DNA from: JANNWF01 sp052390415
Lineage (GTDB): Bacteria; Pseudomonadota; Gammaproteobacteria; Xanthomonadales; Xanthomonadaceae
Length of the DNA stretch: 22,430 nucleotides
Assembly: GCA_052390415.1 (NCBI GenBank)
Contig: JBQTGY010000149.1
Span: 1 to 22,430, forward strand
Direction of reading: 5' to 3'
The notes beneath the pieces are model-generated. The model did not search any database and was not told the DNA's origin. It was given only the letters and a program-made list of their open reading frames with translations. Made by a program: the position numbers and the translations under genes. Shown here piece by piece: positions 7,867-16,500 of this stretch; within the stretch, counting starts at the first letter, position 1; each line of letters begins with the position of its first letter.

Positions 7867-8254
7867 GTGGCGGATATTGATTTCCGCTGAGCTGCTGGCG
7901 GTGAGCGCGGTCGGGAACTATTCCGAAATTCAGCGGTATAGCGATGCGGTGTCCCGCTGCAACGAATGCTCGGTGCGGCTGCCGCCAGTAAACCGGCCGA
8001 TGTAGGCAGCTTAGGCACGCGAGCGCGAGATGGCGGGTGTGAGCCAATTTGGCCGCCTCGAGATCGAATCCAACGACGAGGTGGTTCGCGGCTTGGCCTG
8101 TGAGGCAGTCCTGCGGTCGCGGGAGCGTCAGCGGGGCAGTGCTTCGACTTTCCAATCGCTGGAATACAGGTACTTGAAATTCAACGGATGGATGCAAATC
8201 CGTTGATTCGACGATGAAGTTTCAACCACCAGACAACCACTCAGGATTTTTCTG
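7867..8254. promoter_or_regulatory. 388-bp intergenic leader of the ABC operon with a hairpin
   Basis: No supportable gene lies here; a minus-strand open frame across it starts with TTG and looks non-coding. The last part carries a 9-bp inverted repeat TCAACGGAT (8181-8189) and ATCCGTTGA (8198-8206) with an 8-nt loop, 49 bp before the ABC ATPase start. It may be an operator or a leader hairpin. TTGAAA (8174-8179) resembles a -35 but has no good -10 at the right distance. CAGGA at 8242-8246 is the ribosome-binding site of the next gene. Confidence 0.4.
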
Positions 8255-9193
8255 ATGATCGAAGCTCGACAACTCAGCAAACACTACGGACGCATCGCCG
8301 CCGTAGACCGCATCGACTTCAAGGTCGAACCCGGCCAGGTGCTGGGATTCCTCGGTCCCAACGGTGCTGGCAAATCGACCACGATGAAGATGCTGGCCGG
8401 CTTTCTGACGCCCACCTCAGGTTCGGCCAGTGTGTGTGGGCATGATGTACAAAGCGATCCGATTGCTGCCAAACGGGTGCTCGGCTACCTGCCGGAAGGC
8501 GCGCCGAGTTACGGCGACATGACGCCGCAGCAGTTTCTGAATTTCGTTGCCGATGTGCGTGGCATGGTTGGCGCGCATCGCAAGGCGCGCATCGATGATG
8601 TGGTAACTCGCCTGCAACTCGCCGCCGTGCTGGCACAGCCCATCGACACGCTGTCGAAAGGCTTCAAACGCCGCGTGGGACTGGCCCAGGCCGTGTTGCA
8701 CGATCCACAGGCGCTGGTGCTGGATGAGCCCACCGATGGCCTGGATCCGAATCAGAAGCATGAGGTCCGTACCCTGATCCAGTCGATGGCGCGCGACAAG
8801 ATCATCATCATTTCCACCCACATTCTGGAAGAGGTGCAGGCCGTGTGTTCGCGGGCGGTCATCATCGCCCGCGGCCGCCTGCTGGCCGATGCCACACCCA
8901 CCGAGTTGGAGGCGCGTTCGCGCTATCACCGGGCGGTGTCGCTGACGGCGCCGAATCCCGCTGCGTTGCGCGCGGACATGCTGCGGCTGGATGGCGTGTC
9001 AGCGGTGGAGATCGATGCCCAGGACGGTCGACTGACCGCCTTTCCGAAGGCTGGCGCATCCATTTTCGAGGCCGTTTCGGCGTTTCTGCGCAATCAGAAG
9101 GTGGATTTTTCCGAACTGCAACTGGAGCGCGGTCGGCTGGACGAGGTGTTCCGTCAGATCACCACTTCCAACCCGTCGGAGGCCGCCGCATGA
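8255..9193 (+). CDS. ABC transporter ATP-binding protein, GldA-like
   Basis: A 312-residue ABC ATPase. Walker A GPNGAGKST is at 34-42, the signature LSKGFKRRVG at 133-142, Walker B ALVLDEPT with D157/E158 at 153-160, D-loop GLD at 162-164 and H-loop His189. The C-terminal 90 residues are the accessory domain seen in ABC-2 drug/polymer exporters, ending LDEVFRQIT. It is the ATPase of an ABC-2 complex with the permease encoded next, whose ATG overlaps this stop (ATGA). The gene set ATPase, permease, GldG-like, DUF4340 matches the conserved 'gliding-motility-type' ABC operon. In gammaproteobacteria that operon does not imply gliding; its substrate is unknown. ATG 8255 has CAGGA 8 nt upstream. 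Confidence 0.95.
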   Translation: MIEARQLSKHYGRIAAVDRIDFKVEPGQVLGFLGPNGAGKSTTMKMLAGFLTPTSGSASVCGHDVQSDPIAAKRVLGYLPEGAPSYGDMTPQQFLNFVADVRGMVGAHRKARIDDVVTRLQLAAVLAQPIDTLSKGFKRRVGLAQAVLHDPQALVLDEPTDGLDPNQKHEVRTLIQSMARDKIIIISTHILEEVQAVCSRAVIIARGRLLADATPTELEARSRYHRAVSLTAPNPAALRADMLRLDGVSAVEIDAQDGRLTAFPKAGASIFEAVSAFLRNQKVDFSELQLERGRLDEVFRQITTSNPSEAAA

Positions 9194-9936
9194 GCACGAC
9201 CAGCAATCCCACCCTCGCCATTTTTCGACGCGAGTTGCGCAGTTATTTTGCGACGCCGCTGGCCTACGTCTTCATCGTCATCTTCCTGCTGTTGGCCGGT
9301 GCGTTGACCTTTTACCTCGGCGCCTTCTTTGAACGTGGTCAAGCCGATCTGCAGCCGTTCTTCAGCTTTCATCCTTGGTTGTATCTGTTCTTGATTCCCG
9401 CCGTCGCGATGCGTCTTTGGAGCGAAGAGCGCAAGAGCGGAACCATCGAATTGTTGCTGACCCTTCCGGTCACCATGTGGCAAGCGGTGATAGGAAAGTT
9501 TCTGGCGGCGTGGACCTTCGTCGGCATTGCTTTGGCGCTGACCTTCCCCATCTGGATAACGGTCATCGTCCTCGGTGAGCCTGACAACGGCACCATCGTG
9601 GCCAGCTACTTGGGCAGCTGGCTGATGGCCGGATCGTTCCTGGCTATCGGTGCATGCCTGTCAGCCGCCACCCGCAGCCAGGTGATCGCTTTCATTCTGA
9701 CCGTGGTTGTCTGTTTTCTGATGATGTTGGCGGGCTTTCCGCTGGTGCTCGACGTATTCCGTGCGTTCTTCCCGCAGATCGTCGTCGATGCGATTGCACA
9801 GCTCAGCTTCCTGACCCATTTCAGCGCGATCGCGAAAGGCGTCATCGACTTGCGCGACCTGCTTTTCTTCCTGCTCACGATCGGCTTTTGGCTATACGCG
9901 ACTGCCGTAGTGATTGATCTCAAGAAGGCCGACTGA
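9190..9936 (+). CDS. ABC-2 type transporter permease, GldF-like
   Basis: A 248-residue integral membrane protein with about six hydrophobic segments and the ABC-2 pattern: the N-terminal IFRRELRSYFATPLAYVFIV and the cytosolic SEERKSGTIELLLTLPVT (about residues 74-92), which is the conserved coupling region after the second membrane segment. ATG 9190 overlaps the ATPase stop by ATGA, so the two are translationally coupled. With the ATPase it should form the transport core; the GldG-like gene follows after 11 bp. Substrate unknown. Confidence 0.93.
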   Translation: MSTTSNPTLAIFRRELRSYFATPLAYVFIVIFLLLAGALTFYLGAFFERGQADLQPFFSFHPWLYLFLIPAVAMRLWSEERKSGTIELLLTLPVTMWQAVIGKFLAAWTFVGIALALTFPIWITVIVLGEPDNGTIVASYLGSWLMAGSFLAIGACLSAATRSQVIAFILTVVVCFLMMLAGFPLVLDVFRAFFPQIVVDAIAQLSFLTHFSAIAKGVIDLRDLLFFLLTIGFWLYATAVVIDLKKAD

Positions 9937-9947
9937 GGAGTATGACC

Positions 9948-11810
9948 ATGTCCACTTTCGACCGCCGAACGCTTGCTGGCAGCAGCCTGCTTGCGCTTGG
10001 CCTGCTGTTTGTTGCCGCCGTGGTGCTGAGCGGCAGCCTGTTTCGTGGCGCGCGCCTCGATCTGACCGCCAACAAGCTCTACACGTTGTCGGATGGCACG
10101 CGCAATGTGATTGCCAAGCTGGATGAGCCGATCAATCTCACGTTCTATTTCTCTGACTCGTTGGCACAGGACGCGCCGCAGCTGCGTACCTACGCCAATC
10201 GTGTGCGCGAGTTACTGGAAGAAATTGCCGCCGCATCGGCAGGCAAGGTGGTGCTGCAAGTCATTGATCCGCTGCCCTTCAGCGAAGACGAAGACCGTGC
10301 GACAGCGGGCGGCCTCCAGGGCGTGCCGATCGGCAGCGGTGGCCAGAACATGTACTTCGGGTTGGCAGGCAGCAATTCCACCGATGGTGTGGCGGCAATT
10401 CCGTTCTTTCAGCCGAGCAAGGAAGCCTTCCTCGAATACGACGTCGCCAAGGTGATTTCGAGTCTCTCGGAAGTGGCGCTGCCCGTGGTCGGTTGGATGT
10501 CGGACCTGGACATCGGTCCCGGATTTGACCCGACCACGCAGAAGGTCAACGAAGGCTGGGTGATGTACACCGAGCTTGGCAAGTTGTTCGAAATGCGTCG
10601 GCAGGAAACCACGACCAAGCAGATCGAACCCGAGGTGCAGCTGTTGTTGCTGGTGCATCCGAAGGCACTCTCCGACGACACTCTCTACGCCATCGACCAA
10701 TTCGTGCTGCGCGGCGGACGCCTGTTGGTGTTGGTGGACCCGCACGCCGAAGCCGAACAAGCCGGGCAGGGTGTCGATCCGACCCAGGCGATGTTTGAGG
10801 GCAAGTCCTCTGACCTGGCCAAACTGTTTGCCACCTGGGGTGTGCAGTACGACCCCACGCAAGTGGTGCTGGACGCGCAGTACGCCATGCAAGTGCAAGC
10901 GCGGCCAGACGCCCAACCAACGCGCCACTTGGGCATTCTTGGTCTCGGCAGCGCCGCGCTCAATCAGGCTGATGTGGTGAGCGCTCAGTTGGAGAGCGTG
11001 AACATGTCCAGTGCAGGTCACTTTCAGTTGGCCGAAGACGCCAAGGTGAAGATGGAGCCATTGGCGCAAAGCTCTGCCAACGCCTCACTGGTGGCCGTAG
11101 ATCGAGTTCGATTCTTGCCCGATCCACAAGCCTTGTTTGAGGACTTCTCGCCCACGGGTGTGAACTATGTGCTTGCAGGGCGCTTGACTGGTCCGCTCAC
11201 TACCGCGTTCCCTGACCGCGCAGGGAAAGACCATTTGGCGACCAGCCAAGTCGATTCCAACATCGTGCTGATTGCCGATACCGATGTGTTTTCGGATCGC
11301 CTGTGGGTCAACGTGCAGTCGTTCTTCGGTCAGAATGTGGTCGATGCCTTTGCCAGCAATGGCGACTTCATCATCAACGCCGTCGACAACCTGGTGGGCA
11401 GCGCCGACCTCATCGGCGTGCGCACGCGGGCGACGTCCAGCCGACCGTTTGTCGCCGTGGAAGCAATTCGACGCGCCGCTGATGACCGCTACCGCGCCAA
11501 AGAGCAGGAGCTGCAAACCGAACTGACCGAGACCGAGAAAAAGCTCACCGAGTTGCAGAGTGCCCGCGGCGATTCGGGTGCGACCTTGATGAGTGTCGAA
11601 CAACAGCAAGCGATGCAGCGCTTCCAGGACGAAAAGGTGCGTATCCGGCGTGAGCTTCGGCAAGTTCGTCGCCAGCTGGATGCGGATATCGAATCACTCG
11701 GCGCCAAGTTGAAGTTCTTGAACATCGCTGGCGTGCCGATCGTGTTGACGCTTGGCGCGCTTGGATTTGCCTTTTGGCGCAGCCGCAAGCGCCGGGAGCA
11801 AGTCGCATGA
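9948..11810 (+). CDS. GldG-like ABC auxiliary protein
   Basis: A 620-residue protein of the GldG / ABC auxiliary family (ABC-type uncharacterised transport system). An N-terminal membrane segment (about 12-32) is followed by LDLTANKLYTLSDGT, the family's opening motif, then a large periplasmic region. A Lys/Glu/Gln-rich coiled coil (about 510-585) leads to a C-terminal membrane helix (about 592-612) and a basic tail RSRKRREQ. ATG 9948 is preferred because GAGGAG (9935-9940) lies 7 nt upstream; ATG 9942 would leave only 1 nt. It is thought to work with the ABC-2 core at the inner membrane. Its stop overlaps the next start (ATGA at 11807-11810). Confidence 0.92.
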   Translation: MSTFDRRTLAGSSLLALGLLFVAAVVLSGSLFRGARLDLTANKLYTLSDGTRNVIAKLDEPINLTFYFSDSLAQDAPQLRTYANRVRELLEEIAAASAGKVVLQVIDPLPFSEDEDRATAGGLQGVPIGSGGQNMYFGLAGSNSTDGVAAIPFFQPSKEAFLEYDVAKVISSLSEVALPVVGWMSDLDIGPGFDPTTQKVNEGWVMYTELGKLFEMRRQETTTKQIEPEVQLLLLVHPKALSDDTLYAIDQFVLRGGRLLVLVDPHAEAEQAGQGVDPTQAMFEGKSSDLAKLFATWGVQYDPTQVVLDAQYAMQVQARPDAQPTRHLGILGLGSAALNQADVVSAQLESVNMSSAGHFQLAEDAKVKMEPLAQSSANASLVAVDRVRFLPDPQALFEDFSPTGVNYVLAGRLTGPLTTAFPDRAGKDHLATSQVDSNIVLIADTDVFSDRLWVNVQSFFGQNVVDAFASNGDFIINAVDNLVGSADLIGVRTRATSSRPFVAVEAIRRAADDRYRAKEQELQTELTETEKKLTELQSARGDSGATLMSVEQQQAMQRFQDEKVRIRRELRQVRRQLDADIESLGAKLKFLNIAGVPIVLTLGALGFAFWRSRKRREQVA

Positions 11811-12970
11811 GCGCGCGCCAGAGCGGGGTGATCGGATTGCTGGCAGTGCTCGCGGTGGCGCTGGCGATGTGGGCGATGAATAGTCGCGCGCCGCAACGGG
11901 ACGTGGGACTGCAAGGCCCATTGTTGGCCGATCTCAAGGCAAACTTGAATGATGTCCGGGAAGTGAAGATCGTCGGTGCGGCCAACGCCACCTTGGCTAC
12001 GATCGAGCGCGCCGAAGACGGCTGGAAGTTGCGCGAGCGCAATGGCTATCCGGTGGATGCCGGCAAGCTGCGAGGTTTGCTGATCGCGTTGGCGGACGCG
12101 CGTCGCGTCGAAGCCAAAACGTCAAATCCGGCGATGCATGATCGCCTCGCCGTCGAGGACGTATCCGGCGAAAAGGCGCAGGGCGTGGCTGTCGAAATAG
12201 CACGCGCCGACAAGATCGTTCGGGTCATCGTTGGCGAAAACAATGCGCGCGGCAAAGGCACCTACGTGCGCTTGGACGGCGAGGCCACCAGTTGGCTGGT
12301 GGATACCAACATCGCGGTTGAGCGGCGGCCAGTGGAATGGCTACAGCGAGAATTGATCAACATCCCCACCGCCCGCATCGCGAGCGTTGAGGTCACGCCG
12401 GCGGTGGGTGAGACGATTCAGATCACCCGCGAAAAAGGCCTTGCCGGCGATTTTCGCGTGCAGAACATGCCGCGTGGGCGCGAACAGCAAAGCGAATTTG
12501 TCGCCGACGCCACCGCGGGATTGCTGGATAGCCTGCAATTTGATGATGTCGCCGCCGCAGACACGCAGCCGCAACCTGCGGAAGGCGTGCGCGTCGCCCG
12601 CTTTCGCAGCAACGAAGGTCTGACCGTGAGCCTGCATTCCTGGCAAGCCAATGGCAAGACTTACGGGCGTTTCGAAGTCGGTCTGGATTCGGAAGCGGCG
12701 ACGGCGTGGGCGGCGGTTCCGCAGGCCGAACCCGTCACATCACCTGATGCAGCAGAAGCGGCCGCGACCGCAGCTGCCGAAGGCGAGGCAAGTGCCGACG
12801 CGTCGACGAGTTCCGCACCCGCCGAGTCGTCTGAATCCCGCCTTGCGACCTTGCGCACCGAGTTGGACACTCTGAAGAAGCGGTTTGCTGATCGCGTATT
12901 CGAGTTGCCGGCCTTCAAGGCAAGTAGCTTGAATCGCAGCCTCGAAGACTATTTGAAGCCAAAAGCATGA
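11807..12970 (+). CDS. DUF4340-domain protein of the ABC operon
   Basis: A 387-residue protein with an N-terminal membrane anchor (about 7-24) and a periplasmic DUF4340 region, recognisable from GWKLRERNGYPVDAGKLRGLL (start at about residue 65) and TYVRLDGEATSWLVD. A low-complexity Ala/Glu/Ser stretch (about 305-345) precedes a short helical C-terminus ending SLEDYLKPKA. DUF4340 proteins regularly follow GldG-like genes, which supports the assignment. Start ATG 11807 overlaps the upstream stop, and its own stop overlaps the DUF423 start by ATGA. The longer open frame from 11774 is rejected. Function unknown; probably a periplasmic component of the complex. Confidence 0.9.
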   Translation: MSARQSGVIGLLAVLAVALAMWAMNSRAPQRDVGLQGPLLADLKANLNDVREVKIVGAANATLATIERAEDGWKLRERNGYPVDAGKLRGLLIALADARRVEAKTSNPAMHDRLAVEDVSGEKAQGVAVEIARADKIVRVIVGENNARGKGTYVRLDGEATSWLVDTNIAVERRPVEWLQRELINIPTARIASVEVTPAVGETIQITREKGLAGDFRVQNMPRGREQQSEFVADATAGLLDSLQFDDVAAADTQPQPAEGVRVARFRSNEGLTVSLHSWQANGKTYGRFEVGLDSEAATAWAAVPQAEPVTSPDAAEAAATAAAEGEASADASTSSAPAESSESRLATLRTELDTLKKRFADRVFELPAFKASSLNRSLEDYLKPKA

Positions 12971-13353
12971 GGTCGATGTCGCTGCCGGCGTTTGAACGCA
13001 CGGCGGCGGCGATTGCTGCGCTGTATTGCAGTGCAGCAATCGGGTTGGGCGCTTACGCCGCACACGCAGCGGCCCCCGCTGACGGCGAAAGACTTGAGCG
13101 CGCATCGCTGTACTTGCTGGTGCATGGTGTCGCTGTGATCGCGTTGACGGCGCACGCAGCTCGCACACATTTGCATCGGCTTGCCAGCGCGGTCCTGTTG
13201 TTCGGCACCGCGCTGTTCAGCGGCAGCCTCTGTGCCTTGGTGCTGCTTGAAACGCCCGCCACGCTTGCTCCGGTTGGCGGCGTCATGCTGATCGCTGGCT
13301 GGATGGTGGCGGCTTGCGCGCTGTCCCGGCACGACCCTCGAGTTTTGGACTGA
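12967..13353 (+). CDS. DUF423 family small membrane protein
   Basis: A 128-residue protein with four hydrophobic segments (about 12-34, 46-65, 72-94, 102-119). DUF423 signatures are visible: GLGAYAAHA near the start, ERASLYLLVHG, LFSGSLCALVL and PVGGVMLIAGW. E. coli YgdD is a member of the family; the biochemical role is unknown. The ATG overlaps the stop of the DUF4340 gene by ATGA, so it is the fifth gene of the ABC operon by position. Whether it belongs functionally is open. Confidence 0.88.
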   Translation: MRSMSLPAFERTAAAIAALYCSAAIGLGAYAAHAAAPADGERLERASLYLLVHGVAVIALTAHAARTHLHRLASAVLLFGTALFSGSLCALVLLETPATLAPVGGVMLIAGWMVAACALSRHDPRVLD

Positions 13354-13591
13354 CGGCGGGCCAAACTTCACCTCATCGCGACGCCCGCAGACGCCTTTCA
13401 CGGGGTATAGTCATGCCACGGCCCTGGCGATGCCATCGGCCCCGATGAAAGTGCACCGATTCGGTCGCGTTGGCTGGAATCGGATCAATAAGTCTTATGT
13501 GGTGCCGGTGTTCTGCACAGGCTCGTGTTGGTGCAAAGCGGGTAGGTACAGCCGGTGCTCAAGATTTTTCGACCTGGGGAGGGTGAGAGTC
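13354..13591. promoter_or_regulatory. 238-bp upstream region of the acylase fusion gene
   Basis: The gap holds a candidate -10 hexamer TATAGT (13406-13411) without a convincing -35, and a strong ribosome-binding region (GGGGAGGGTGAG, 13576-13587) just before ATG 13592. The frame is open from 13430, but the stretch before 13592 encodes no signal peptide or known domain, so I read it as a leader. No terminator was seen after the DUF423 gene. Confidence 0.35.
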
Positions 13592-16500
13592 ATGTTCAAC
13601 CGGATCTGTTTTGCGCTCGCATTGCTATTGGCGAGTCCCGCTTTGTTTGCGCAGACCATCGTTGGTCTCACTGATGGCAATCGTTTGGTGCGGTTTTCGG
13701 CGGTGGCCCCCGGCACGATAATCGGCTCGGTTGCGGTGACCAATCTGGAGCAGGGCGACTTGCTGTTGGGCATCGACGTTCGCCCCGCCACCGGCCAGCT
13801 GTACGGCATCACTCGCGCCGGCCGCATCTACACGATCGATCCGGGCACAGGTGCTGCCACGCTGCGCGCGCAAGCCAGTGCGGCGGTGACCGGCACTTTT
13901 GCCGGCGTTGACTTCAATCCGGTTCCTGATCGTATGCGGGTGGTGACCAACACCGGTCAGAACCTGCGTATCAATGTCGAAACCGGCGCAACCACGGTCG
14001 ACGGCGCCATCAATCCTGCGGGCACCGTGCTCGGTGGCGCGGCGTACATCAATAGCTTTGCCGGCACGACGACCACGACGTTGTATGTGATCAACGCCGC
14101 CACCGGCACCCTCAATGTGCAAAACCCGCCCAACGACGGCACGGTGGTCACGGTCGGATCGCTGGGTGTGACCCTGGATGCAGGTGGCGCGGTCGGTTTT
14201 GACGTGCGCTCGCCCAGTGGTCAGAACATCGCGCTCGCGACCCTGCGCGTCGGTGGCAATACGGGTCTGTACCAGATTGATCTCGCGACAGGTGCTGCGA
14301 CCTTGCGGGGTGCAGTCGGTGGCAATCCGGTGTTGATTGGCATGGCAGCCGTAGCCGCGCCTGTGCTGGTTCCGCCGCCGCCACAGGCAACGGCCGTCGC
14401 CCTTACCGCTGACAATCGTTTGCTGACCTTCGCTGTCAGCAATCCTGCCGTCATCCAAGCCACCGTGGCGGTGACTGGGCTGAACGCCGGCGACACCTTG
14501 GTCGGTATCGACGTGCGCCCCGCGACGGGCGTGTTGTATGCCCTCGGTAGTTCCGGCCGCATCTACACGCTCAACGCGCAGACGGGTGTTGCCACCCCTG
14601 GGGCCTTGGTCAGTGTTGCGTTGGACGGCGGCTCCTACGGTATCGACTTCAACCCAGTACCTGACCGGCTGCGTGTTGTCAGCAGCGGCGGCCAGAATCT
14701 GCGCATCAATGTCGCCAACGGCGCAGCCGTCGTTGACGGCGTCATCAGCCCAGGCAGCAACAAGCCCACCGCGGTTGCGTACATCAACAGTGTCTTTGGC
14801 ACCGGTACCACCGCGCCGTTTGCTGGCGGCACCGCACTGTTCGTGATCGAGCCCGGCGCTGGTGTGCTCAATCTGCAGAACCCGCCGAATGACGGCGTGC
14901 AGGTTGCCATCGGTTCGCTCGGTCTGGGAATTGAAGGCGAAGCCGGCTTCGATATCGTCTACTTCGGCCGCAACAATACCGGTATTGCCGCATTGCGCAC
15001 CCAGACCGTGCCCGCTGTGCCTGGCAACCCCGGGGTGCCCGCCGTGCCAGGCATCACCGGCTTGTATCAGATTGACCTCAGTTCAGGCGCGGCAGTCGCC
15101 ATCGGTGCCATTGATGGCAACCCGCAGATTGTCGGCTTGGCGGTCAGCCCCACTGCGCCGTCAGCGCTGGTCCCGGCGGCCGGATTGCGGGCGCCGGGCA
15201 GCATCACCTATGACGCCAATGGCGTGCCAACGATCACCGCATCCAATGATGAAGATGCCGCCTGGTTGATGGGTTATGCGCATGCGCGTGATCGCTTCTG
15301 GCAGATGGATACCCTGCGGCGCACGGCCAGCGGCACACTGGCCGAACTGGTTGGCGCACCCGCATTGGCCAACGATGTGCAGCTGCGTACCTTGGGTCTG
15401 CGGCGTGCAGCATGGGCGACATGGGCGCGCACTCCGGACGTGCTGAAGGCTCAATTGAAGTCCTACGCCGAAGGTGTGAACAGCTGGTTGTCGCAAAACA
15501 GCTTGCCGGTGGAGTACGCCGGTCTGGAATTGACCTCGGCCGACCAATGGACGCCGGTCGACTCCTTGGTGATCGCCAAGCTGCTCGCGTTCCAGCTGAG
15601 CTTCGATGACGAAACCGGCAACACCTTGCGCGCGGGCGCCTATCAGCAAGCAGGTACCGCGGCGGGCTTCAACGGTGCGGCGCTGTTCTTCGAAGATACC
15701 CATCGCACTGCACCGGGTGATGCGCGCGTCTCGATCCCCGGTTTCACTCCGACAGCGGCCAAGGGGGCAACTCAGGCCGCCAATGCGAAGTCATCGCTGC
15801 CGACCTTTGCCACTGACCAGCTTGCACTGTTGCAAAAGCACGTCGATGCCATTCAGGACAACCCGATCCTGGCGCCGCAGCTCAACCGGCGCGAAAACCG
15901 TGCCGGCAGCAACTGGTGGATGGTGGGTGGACAGCGCACTGCATCGGGCCGGCCGATCCTGGCCAACGATCCGCACCTGGGACTCAGCACACCTGTGCTG
16001 TTCCACGAAGGCCACGTGATCTCGACCGATCCGCGCTACGCCGAACCGATGAACACGGTGGGTTCGATCGCGCCCGGCACGCCGTGGCCCATCCTCGGTT
16101 GCACCTTGCAGTTCTGCTGGGGTTTGACCACCAATCCGCTGGACGTCACCGACGCCTACTTCGAGCAGTTCGTGCTGAACACCTTTGGCTTGCCGACGCA
16201 CACGCGTCACAGCACCGGTATTGAGCCAGTGTTGTGGGTTTTCCAGAGCTTCTTCACCAATGGTGTCGGTGATGGCACGGCCAATAATGTGGCTCGCGTC
16301 AACTCGATCGGCTATACCAACGGCGCGGTGACAGTGATCATTCCGCGCCGCAACAACGGACCGGTGGTCTCCATCGATACCGTGGCCGGCACGGGCGTGA
16401 GCTTCCAGTACACCGGTTGGGGTGCGACCAATGAGTTGGAAGCCTTCCGCCGCGTCAATCGTTCGACCAATCTGGCCGAATTCCGTGATTCGTTGAGCTA

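Noticed and set aside
7811..8197. 128-residue minus-strand open frame in the ABC operon leader
   Set aside because: It starts with TTG, lacks a convincing ribosome-binding site, overlaps the intrinsic terminator and has no recognisable motif.
9942..9947. Earlier ATG for the GldG-like gene
   Set aside because: It lies only 1 nt from GAGGAG; ATG 9948 has correct spacing.
13430..13591. Upstream extension of the acylase fusion gene
   Set aside because: It would bury the signal peptide 54 residues inside the protein; ATG 13592 has a strong ribosome-binding site and a proper signal peptide.
13500..13591. Possible cyclic-di-GMP riboswitch (GCAAAGC and GGTAGGTA pieces before the acylase gene)
   Set aside because: The pieces do not fall into the paired-helix layout of the GEMM-I motif; only short matches by eye. 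A covariance-model search would decide.
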